A DNA stretch of 5,973 nt, from assembly GCA_030620455.1 (NCBI GenBank), contig JAUXEQ010000096.1:1-5973 (forward strand). Reading direction: 5' to 3'. Below the pieces are notes generated by a model. That model did not search any database. It saw only the letters and a list, made by a program, of their open reading frames with translations, and had not been told where the DNA came from. Each line of letters starts with the position of its first letter. Position 1 is the stretch's first letter. The stretch is from a bacterium. Lineage in GTDB: Bacteria; UBP14; UBA6098; B30-G16. Position numbers and translations under genes: made by a program. This document shows, in pieces, positions 1 through 5,973 of this stretch.

Positions 1-2
1 AT

Positions 3-2021
3 GCAATAAACATAGCAAAGAAATCGCTCATTGTTGAGGAATCTCCAAACCAAGAGGAATTTATATTTTCACATAGAGTAAACCGTGTGGCTTTATATCA
101 AATGCTTTCAGATGACGAACGGAAAAAATTCCACTCGAGAGCGGTTAAATTCCTTGAAAGCAGCGGTGAAGCACATGATACACTGCTCGGGAAATTAGCC
201 TATCACTATCAACTAATGGGTGATATTGAAAAAGCTTCTGAATTGCTAACTGCATATAATCAGAACATGCAATCGGTGTTAATTTCGGAAACCTTAAGGA
301 AAATGCTTCAAAAAAAAGCATTAGCCAAATCTCTTTTAGAGGATAAACCTTTAACTTCAGAACAGTTTAATGCATGTGATACTATGGCAAAATCGATAAG
401 AGTTACTATTCAGAATATAAAGTTATATCCTCCTGAGAATGTTAATGTCCAGAAAAAGATCGATGAACTTTATAATTTAATAAATGGATTATTAGAGGTC
501 GAACTTGAAGTTCTTGGAATATCCTTTACATCTAACACAATGCTATGTAATGGACAGGAGATGCCACATGAATTAGCAAACGTAAAGTTATATAAGGAGA
601 TTTATACTCTTTTTAGAAATTATGGTCTGAATGGCGTTATTTTTCTGCGGGATTTTACTAAGGATGAGCTAATGAAATTTCTTTTACAATTTACCTATAA
701 ACCTGTTCAAATTGCAAATCGATGGGATGAAATCATTGAATCATTAAATCTAAATAAGATATATCCAGATAAAACAGTATTCATTGCTATAGGAGAACAA
801 GAGGTAACTTTGGGTCATAAAGGTAGATTAATAGCTCACACTGTCGATACTGTGTCATCACGTCAGACAGATGGGGAAAAGAACATTGAAAACATTCAGG
901 CACTGTTTGATAGATTTATCGAGGAAAAGGAAGACCTATTAGAGAAACTAAACTCAGAGGAAATTGACACTGAGGAGATCCGTGATCTTATTGAAATTTT
1001 ACAAAGTTTGCCTAAGGAAAGCGACCTTTTAGTTCCCGATCATTTAGCAGTTGCAGACAGTTATGACAAAGAAGCTAAGACAGACGAAGAAGAATTCGTC
1101 GAAGAGCAGTATGCTATTAGTCCGGAAACCGAACAAATAGCTGAGGAATCGGTTTCAAGTGCAGAAGGCTATTTGTCGGATACTTCACTTTCAAATTTAG
1201 ATGCATTTAAAAGCAAACCATTGGTTTCAGAGCATTTTAGATCGATTATTCAAGAAATGACAATTGGAACTCCTGAGCGAATAAAGAATGCTACACAGAA
1301 CTTTCTGAAACAGGAACCACATAATCTGACAGATGAATTTTACAATGCAATTCTTAAACTTCGAGATGACACTTTTAGAAGGTATTCAGCTCGAGCTTTG
1401 GCAAATCTGGGTGGCAAAGTTTTAGATATGTTTCTTGCTAAAATCAGTAGCGACCTTTCCAAAAAGGAACTCATTAGGTTTTTTAGTGTTGCCGATCTTT
1501 TTACTAACAATCAATTGCTTATTGGAAGAGTGAGAGATATAATTAACAGAAGGCGAGAATTAGATGCAGAAATTTTTAATTTTATTTCCAATTCGCCAAA
1601 AGGACGTATTAATTTATTACTTATCGACCTTGAAAAAATTGTTAGCGATAATTTGTTACATATAGAGATATTGGATTTGATTGCAGAGAGAAGAGTCATC
1701 GAGTCAGAACCTTATCTTATTAAGTATATAAAAAACAGGTATTTCTGGGAAAAGAGACCAAATTCGACGATTCAAATTCATGTGTGTTCCGTTTTGGGAA
1801 AGTTTGGGACAAATGAGGCTATTGACGCTTTAATTAAAACTGCAAAACCACAATCAAGTTTTTTTCGGTTTAGTACCAAACGTGATGAAGTCAGAGCAGC
1901 GGCTACAAAAGCTCTTTTAGAATTGGAACCAACTAAAAAGATCAACGATGCTCTGGAGAAATTAGAAAATGATAAATCTCAATTAATAAAGAATGTTTTC
2001 AAGGCTAAATCGGAGGAATAA
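3..2021 (+). CDS. AAA/STAND-type ATPase C-terminal part with HEAT-like repeats (5' partial)
   Basis: The frame is open from the first complete codon at position 3, so this is the 3' portion of a longer gene. A GTG at 87 could serve as a start, but the 28 codons before it fit the family pattern, so I treat it as internal. Residues below count from that GTG. Just upstream and into residue ~20, the segments EEFIFSHR, ALYQML and KKFHSRAVKFLE match the end of the ATPase module of COG3899-type predicted ATPases (often fused to cyclases or kinases). A TPR-like hairpin follows (LAYHYQLMGDIEKASELL, 37-54). Residues ~98-245 form a mixed alpha/beta-looking domain with KLYPPEN (112-118), which I recognise only loosely from bacterial HEAT-repeat proteins. 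Residues ~325-365 are an acidic, probably disordered linker. Residues ~375-640 are helical and HEAT-like (e.g. DDTFRRYSARALANLGG; KRDEVRAAATKALLELEP). No signal peptide or membrane segment is visible in this part. The role is probably cytoplasmic signalling or scaffolding; ligand and partner are unknown. The ATP-binding motifs would lie left of the window. Confidence 0.82.
   Translation, partial: AINIAKKSLIVEESPNQEEFIFSHRVNRVALYQMLSDDERKKFHSRAVKFLESSGEAHDTLLGKLAYHYQLMGDIEKASELLTAYNQNMQSVLISETLRKMLQKKALAKSLLEDKPLTSEQFNACDTMAKSIRVTIQNIKLYPPENVNVQKKIDELYNLINGLLEVELEVLGISFTSNTMLCNGQEMPHELANVKLYKEIYTLFRNYGLNGVIFLRDFTKDELMKFLLQFTYKPVQIANRWDEIIESLNLNKIYPDKTVFIAIGEQEVTLGHKGRLIAHTVDTVSSRQTDGEKNIENIQALFDRFIEEKEDLLEKLNSEEIDTEEIRDLIEILQSLPKESDLLVPDHLAVADSYDKEAKTDEEEFVEEQYAISPETEQIAEESVSSAEGYLSDTSLSNLDAFKSKPLVSEHFRSIIQEMTIGTPERIKNATQNFLKQEPHNLTDEFYNAILKLRDDTFRRYSARALANLGGKVLDMFLAKISSDLSKKELIRFFSVADLFTNNQLLIGRVRDIINRRRELDAEIFNFISNSPKGRINLLLIDLEKIVSDNLLHIEILDLIAERRVIESEPYLIKYIKNRYFWEKRPNSTIQIHVCSVLGKFGTNEAIDALIKTAKPQSSFFRFSTKRDEVRAAATKALLELEPTKKINDALEKLENDKSQLIKNVFKAKSEE
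2012..2016 (+). promoter_or_regulatory. Shine-Dalgarno site of the DUF366 gene
   Basis: GGAGG sits five bases before the ATG at 2022 and lies inside the last codons of the upstream gene, whose TAA (2019-2021) directly abuts that ATG. It fixes the start of the downstream gene. It also shows that this organism uses anti-SD pairing for at least some genes, in contrast to smc, which has no such site. Confidence 0.85.
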
Positions 2022-2594
2022 ATGGGAAACAATTACAGAATGGCTTTTATGTTTGTTCCTAAACCACAGGAAATGAATCTTGATGTTATGCGTTCTCATT
2101 GGGCTCTCATACATTTTGACATTCGTGGTGATTCTATTGTAGCGTTTATAGGAACATTGAATATCGATTCTGACCAACAATTAGATATACTCGAGGCTAA
2201 AAGAAAGCTTCCTTTGCCAGATTGTGAAATGCTGAATCTTGTTGTAGAACATTTTGGCGACGATTTAGAAAAAGGTATATTACGCCAAAACATATTGCTT
2301 AATATTGCCTTTGAGAAAATTTTACATCGAATCAAAGATGTACAAATTATGCGCTGGGGTGAGGACCTTTATGAAGGTAATAAAAGATTAACAGTTTCCT
2401 CTGTTTCAACTACTTTCGTATCTGTAAAAATTCATTTGGGGATATGCATAAATCCAGAGCTGGATAATGGATTTGTAGGATTGACAAAATATGGTATCGA
2501 TCCTGTGGAATTAGCCGAAGTTATTTGTAATCAGTATAGAGCAGACATGCGAAGACTCAAGGAGAAATGCTGGCATATAAAACCTGTAATTTAG
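2022..2594 (+). CDS. DUF366 family protein
   Basis: This complete 190-residue protein has the usual length for DUF366 (Pfam PF04017). Family-like segments appear in order: RSHWA (24-28), GDSIVAF (36-42), LNLVVEHFGDDLE (71-83), LRQNIL (87-92), RWGEDLYEGNKRLTVSSVST (111-130), the strand VSVKIHLGI (133-141) and GIDPVELAEVICNQY (158-172). From memory, the structure of a Pyrococcus homologue places the family in the class II aminoacyl-tRNA synthetase/biotin-lipoate ligase fold, so binding of a nucleotide or an acyl/amino-acyl ligand is plausible. No reaction is established to my knowledge. No signal peptide or membrane segment is visible, so it should be cytoplasmic. The start is set by a GGAGG five bases upstream. 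The gene begins with zero spacing after the stop of the ATPase/HEAT gene, which implies one transcript and probably translational coupling. The stop is TAG at 2592. Family assignment is firm; function is unknown. Confidence 0.85.
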   Translation: MGNNYRMAFMFVPKPQEMNLDVMRSHWALIHFDIRGDSIVAFIGTLNIDSDQQLDILEAKRKLPLPDCEMLNLVVEHFGDDLEKGILRQNILLNIAFEKILHRIKDVQIMRWGEDLYEGNKRLTVSSVSTTFVSVKIHLGICINPELDNGFVGLTKYGIDPVELAEVICNQYRADMRRLKEKCWHIKPVI

Positions 2595-2656
2595 AATTGG
2601 TTATTCAATAGATTCTCTCTTTTATGAATGCTAAAATGTAATCAATAAACCCATCG

Positions 2657-2685
2657 TTGACATTCCCATCTCTGCAATCTATATT
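2657..2685 (+). promoter_or_regulatory. Predicted sigma70-type promoter of smc
   Basis: TTGACA at 2657-2662 is a perfect -35 hexamer. TATATT at 2680-2685 matches the -10 consensus at five of six positions, and the spacer is exactly 17 bp. It lies in the only intergenic gap of the window (2595-2697) and points toward smc. Counting from the -10 box, transcription should start near A2693, about five bases before the smc ATG at 2698, giving an almost leaderless message. The rest of the gap shows only 4-5 bp imperfect inverted repeats and no GC-rich hairpin with a T-run, so read-through from the upstream gene pair is also possible. If the organism is a true Bacteroidota member, its primary sigma factor would prefer a different consensus, which lowers confidence. 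Confidence 0.6.
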
Positions 2686-2697
2686 CTTACCTAAATT

Positions 2698-5600
2698 ATG
2701 TATATAAACAGGCTCGAAATGTATGGATTCAAATCGTTCGCTCCGAAGACCCAGATGGTGTTCAATAGAAGCGTATGTATTTTAATGGGACCTAACGGTT
2801 GCGGTAAAAGCAATATCTTTGATGCTATAAGATGGGTTATTGGCGAACAGAGACTGTCTCTTCTTAGAACATCTATTTTGGAGGAAGTGATTTTCAATGG
2901 TTCTGTTGGGCATAAGCCGCTTAATTTCGCTGAAGTAAGTATAGAATTAGAGGATGCCAAGGGTTTGGTACCATTCGATCCCGCGGCTGAAAGAATTAGA
3001 ATTACTCGAAAAGTTTATAGAGAGGGTGAAAGCCATTTCTTCATTAATGGGATTCCGGTTAGACTCAAGGATATAAGGTCCGTTCTATCTTCAGTTGGTT
3101 TAGGCGATGTAGGATACGCTGTTATAGAACAATCTATGATTGGTAAAATTCTCGGTGGTTCCTCGATAGATCGGAGAATGCTTTTTGAACAAGCTGCAGG
3201 AGTCGCACATTATAAGCAAGATAGACATCTTACCGAGCAAAAACTTAATTCTACGATACTGGACCTTTCAAGACTCGAGGATATTATAGAGGAAGTTGAA
3301 CAACAAGAGATTGTTTTGCGAAGACAGGTTAGGAGAACTCGTAACTATACAAAACTCGTAGAGCAAAAAACTGAAATCTCAAAAAAGATTCTTGCTGGAA
3401 GAATTGCTGCATTAATTTCTCAGAAGAAGGATAAGATCGAAGAACTTGAAAGTGAAGGAAAAAAATTTGAAAAAAAATCCTCCCAATTGGCATCTTTAAG
3501 GGCTGAGCTTCAATCTGCAAGAGCCGAACGTGATGATTTGGAAACTAAGCGTTCTAACTATGTTAAAAGATTGTCTGAATTTGAGAAGAAAATAACCCAA
3601 AACGAAAGTTCAATTAAGGTTCTCGAGGAAAGAGTGAGTAATTTTAATAATACGATTGCTCGTGATAATGAACAGCTTCCAAAATTAAAGATACTATCTA
3701 AGAATTCAAAAGATGAAATTGTAAATAAAAATGAAGTTATCGAGGAACTTCAAATTCTGCTTAATGAGATCCAGAAACGGACCGAAGTAATCTTTTCGAA
3801 ATCCACTGAAGTCAATGATGAGATTCTTAGTATTCGGAAGCTATTAAAAAAACTTGAAAACAAGAACGATGAACTGATGCAACTTCAAGCGAAATTGGAG
3901 AATTATATTGGATTCGCAGGTGATTCGATTGTAAAATTAGAATCAGAAAAGGAACAGATAAATCAAGAATATGAGGAGCTTAAAAAGAAAATTGATTTAA
4001 CTGAGAAGGAAATGACTAAACTCGAAACAAAAAGGGAGAAATTAACAACTGAATTAAAGGCAATTCACAGATCTTTTGAAGAGATTGAATTTGAAAGAGA
4101 AGAATGCCAGCTTGAAATCGAGAAACTAGAAAATGAAATCGAAACTATGAATAATAAAGCTTCTAAATTGGAAGGTAGCATTAACACTATTCAGGATGTT
4201 TTAGAGAAGAGGGATGACATTGGCGTGGGAATTAAAGCTATAATTGACAATAAGTCAGAATTTAATGTTGTAGGTGTCTTAGCCGATTTAATCTATACTA
4301 AAAATCCTGAGGTTGTTGAAAGAATTCTTGAACGAAAAACTAACTTTGTGGTGGTTGAAACCTACGAACAGGCTCAAAAGATAATAAACAAACTTGAGGA
4401 TGAGTCGGGAGATATTGGTTTTGTAATTCTCTCTGAGCTAACCGGACACTCGACCTCAGGCGGATGGTTTGAAGTAACACGACCGGAATTATCCGAATTT
4501 CTGGAAAATGTCGAGATTTCTGACAATTTCTCACTTTTTGATGACGGCAAGATCCTTGTTTCTGAGGATGGGAAAGTTCTGCGAAAACGAGGTGAACTAC
4601 AGGTCGCAAAATCCCCTAACGCTCAGGGTCCGTTAATCTTAAGGAAGAAATTTAATGCCTTTAATAGAGAATTAGAGAAGCTTAAAATAGTTTTAGGCAA
4701 GAAGCAAATAGAGCTTTCAGATAAAAGTTCTACCTTAACATCCTTGGAATCGAGAATGGATGGGATTATTGAGAAGCGGGATGAAATTGCGCAAAAAGAA
4801 ATCGAAATTGGGCATACGATTTCACTAAACAAAACTCTTGTTTCAGATTGGCTTAAAAGATTAGAATATATATCACAGAAAAGAAAATCTATCGATGTAC
4901 AGATCGACGATACTAAAAAGCAAACAATTAAAAATGAAAGGGAACTTACGAATGTTAGGTTAGAGAGGAAGGAACTTTCGGAGCTTATCGACGCAAATAA
5001 AATGCAAATGGAGGAACTCGAAATCCAAAGTCGTTCCATTGAAAAGGATTCTTCTGCCATCGAGTTCCGGAAACTCTCACTTGAAAACGAAATGAGGAAT
5101 GCTCGAAAAGAAATAGAGAGACTTGAATTCGAGTGTAAAAATGCAGATAAAGAAATTTCCCGATTGGTCGATGAAATTACAAATTCTATGGAAGGAGTAA
5201 CAATTAGTAAATCTGGGATGTCAAAGTTTGCTGAAGAAATTGAAAATCTTTTTCAGTCTAAATCTTCTATTGAGAAAGATTTCGAAGTTCTCGCAGTGGA
5301 ATTAAATTCGCTTGATAATAAGATAAAAAAACTGTCGAGTGCCGAACGAGAAACAGAACTGGATAGGGATGAACTGTCAAAAAGTGTTAGCTCGTTTGAG
5401 CAGGAAATTTCACAAATCAAGGGAACATTGGAGGAATTAGATCGGGAAGCAGTCGAGGAATTTGACGAGTTAATGTATTCAGAACCGTTGTCAGAGGTTG
5501 AATTGATTGAATTTTCAAGAAAGCTTGAAAAAATAAAAAAAAGGATTGAACAAATTGGTGGTGTGAATTTAGAGGCTGAGGAGCAATATGGAGCGGTTAA

Positions 5601-5973
5601 GAATCGAAACGATTTTCTAAAAGAGCAGAAAAGTGATATTACCACTTCGATATCTGACCTAAGGAAAACAATCGAACAACTTGACAGTGAGGCAAAAAGA
5701 TTGTTTTTGGAAACATTTGAGGCTGGAAGACAACGATTCCAGGAGATTTTTTCGCAATTGTTTGAGGATGGTGAGGCTGATCTTGAGTTAGAGAAAAAAA
5801 CGGAACCTCTCGAGTCTGATATTTTAATTAAGGTTCGACCTGCGGGAAAAAAAACACTAACTCTTTCACAACTTAGTGCTGGCGAGAAAGCATTAACTTC
5901 CATTGCCCTTTTATTCGGATTATATCTTGTAAAACCTGCTCCATTCTGTCTTATGGACGAGGTGGACGCACCG
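2698..5973 (+). CDS. smc: Chromosome segregation ATPase SMC (3' partial)
   Basis: SMC is the ATP-driven, DNA-entrapping subunit of bacterial condensin (with ScpA and ScpB), which loads on and organises the chromosome. The frame is open for 1092 codons and leaves the window in the Walker B region; full-length SMCs are near 1170-1200 residues, so roughly 80-100 are missing (D-loop, H-loop). The start MYINRLEMYGFKSFAPKT matches the canonical SMC N-terminus. Walker A is GPNGCGKSN (31-39), the R-loop arginine is R57, and the Q-loop glutamine is Q145 in VIEQ. FEQAAGVAHYK (163-173) leads into the first coiled-coil arm (~175-500). The hinge spans ~508-641 and is divergent. The return arm covers ~645-1000 and includes IGGVNLEAEEQYG (953-965). 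The C-terminal head half has the signature LSAGEKA (1059-1065) and Walker B FCLMDEVD (1083-1090). No SD precedes the ATG. An in-frame ATG at 2719 would remove the first conserved head strand and is less likely. No scpA or scpB is visible. Confidence 0.97.
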   Translation, partial: MYINRLEMYGFKSFAPKTQMVFNRSVCILMGPNGCGKSNIFDAIRWVIGEQRLSLLRTSILEEVIFNGSVGHKPLNFAEVSIELEDAKGLVPFDPAAERIRITRKVYREGESHFFINGIPVRLKDIRSVLSSVGLGDVGYAVIEQSMIGKILGGSSIDRRMLFEQAAGVAHYKQDRHLTEQKLNSTILDLSRLEDIIEEVEQQEIVLRRQVRRTRNYTKLVEQKTEISKKILAGRIAALISQKKDKIEELESEGKKFEKKSSQLASLRAELQSARAERDDLETKRSNYVKRLSEFEKKITQNESSIKVLEERVSNFNNTIARDNEQLPKLKILSKNSKDEIVNKNEVIEELQILLNEIQKRTEVIFSKSTEVNDEILSIRKLLKKLENKNDELMQLQAKLENYIGFAGDSIVKLESEKEQINQEYEELKKKIDLTEKEMTKLETKREKLTTELKAIHRSFEEIEFEREECQLEIEKLENEIETMNNKASKLEGSINTIQDVLEKRDDIGVGIKAIIDNKSEFNVVGVLADLIYTKNPEVVERILERKTNFVVVETYEQAQKIINKLEDESGDIGFVILSELTGHSTSGGWFEVTRPELSEFLENVEISDNFSLFDDGKILVSEDGKVLRKRGELQVAKSPNAQGPLILRKKFNAFNRELEKLKIVLGKKQIELSDKSSTLTSLESRMDGIIEKRDEIAQKEIEIGHTISLNKTLVSDWLKRLEYISQKRKSIDVQIDDTKKQTIKNERELTNVRLERKELSELIDANKMQMEELEIQSRSIEKDSSAIEFRKLSLENEMRNARKEIERLEFECKNADKEISRLVDEITNSMEGVTISKSGMSKFAEEIENLFQSKSSIEKDFEVLAVELNSLDNKIKKLSSAERETELDRDELSKSVSSFEQEISQIKGTLEELDREAVEEFDELMYSEPLSEVELIEFSRKLEKIKKRIEQIGGVNLEAEEQYGAVKNRNDFLKEQKSDITTSISDLRKTIEQLDSEAKRLFLETFEAGRQRFQEIFSQLFEDGEADLELEKKTEPLESDILIKVRPAGKKTLTLSQLSAGEKALTSIALLFGLYLVKPAPFCLMDEVDAP

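Noticed and set aside
87..89. GTG at 87 as the true start of the first gene.
   Set aside because: The same frame is open to the left edge, and the residues before it (EEFIFSHR) fit the conserved ATPase-module pattern that continues after it, so the gene begins outside the window.
255..260. TATAAT inside the first gene as an internal promoter.
   Set aside because: No -35 hexamer lies at an acceptable distance (TTGAAA at 226-231 gives a 23-bp spacer), and chance matches are frequent in AT-rich coding DNA.
1083..1100. Six-base inverted repeat GACGAA/TTCGTC with a six-base loop.
   Set aside because: It sits in the coding sequence of the acidic linker, is short, and has no T-run or regulatory context, so it is most likely incidental.
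2595..2656. Transcription terminator after the DUF366 gene.
   Set aside because: Only 4-5 bp imperfect AT-rich inverted repeats are present, without a stable stem or a T-tract.
1511..2960. Short minus-strand open frames at 1511-1699, 1983-2180, 2096-2335 and 2691-2960.
   Set aside because: All overlap well-supported plus-strand genes, have no family resemblance, and have the composition expected of shadows.
3459..3477. A7 and A8 tracts in smc as a programmed frameshift or phase-variable site (a similar A8 lies at 5535-5542).
   Set aside because: The smc frame continues intact through all of them with family-consistent sequence afterwards. Lysine-rich coiled coils in AT-rich genomes generate such tracts by chance.
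4340..5903. Long minus-strand open frames inside smc (4340-4609, 4623-5060, 5253-5903).
   Set aside because: They lie wholly antisense to an unmistakable smc coding frame. Their serine/phenylalanine-rich sequences are what the reverse complement of a Glu/Lys-rich coiled coil gives, and they show no recognisable domain.

Overview
The window is bacterial, AT-rich (sampled lines run about 37-38% G+C), and fully coding on the + strand. It holds three genes in a row: the 3' part of a large signalling-type ATPase/HEAT protein, a complete DUF366-family gene, and a chromosome-segregation ATPase gene (smc) that runs off the right edge. The smc hinge resembles the divergent hinges I associate with Bacteroidota/Chlorobi-like (FCB-group) bacteria, and AGA/AGG/CGA arginine codons and ATA are common. 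That points weakly to an AT-rich member of the FCB group or a related candidate phylum. I cannot name the organism.

Region 1 (3-2021) is a reading frame with no stop back to the left edge. Its first ~90 residues look like the end of the AAA/STAND ATPase module of COG3899-type 'predicted ATPases' (the F-x-F-x-H...Y...R...H pattern, followed by a TPR-like helical hairpin). Next come an unnamed alpha/beta-looking domain with a 'KLYPPEN' motif, an acidic linker, and a C-terminal helical HEAT-like region. The GTG at 87 looks like an internal codon, not the true start.

Region 2 (2022-2594) begins on the base after the stop of gene 1. A GGAGG ribosome binding site lies inside the last codons of gene 1, so the two are almost certainly co-transcribed and may be translationally coupled. 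The product is a 190-residue DUF366 protein, a family with a class II aminoacyl-tRNA synthetase/biotin-ligase-like fold but no settled function.

Region 3 starts with a 103-base gap (2595-2697) that has no clear terminator but a near-consensus sigma70-type promoter (TTGACA, 17-bp spacer, TATATT). Its predicted start site lies only about 5 bases before the smc ATG. The smc gene (2698 to beyond 5973) carries the N-terminal Walker A head half, a coiled-coil arm, a divergent hinge, the return arm, and the C-terminal head half through Walker B, where the window ends. The promoter suggests smc is transcribed separately from the upstream pair.

I see no mobile element, CRISPR array, tRNA or rRNA. The window looks like ordinary chromosomal housekeeping/signalling DNA. 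The most interesting points are the multidomain architecture of gene 1, its tight linkage to a DUF366 gene, and the near-leaderless promoter arrangement of smc.
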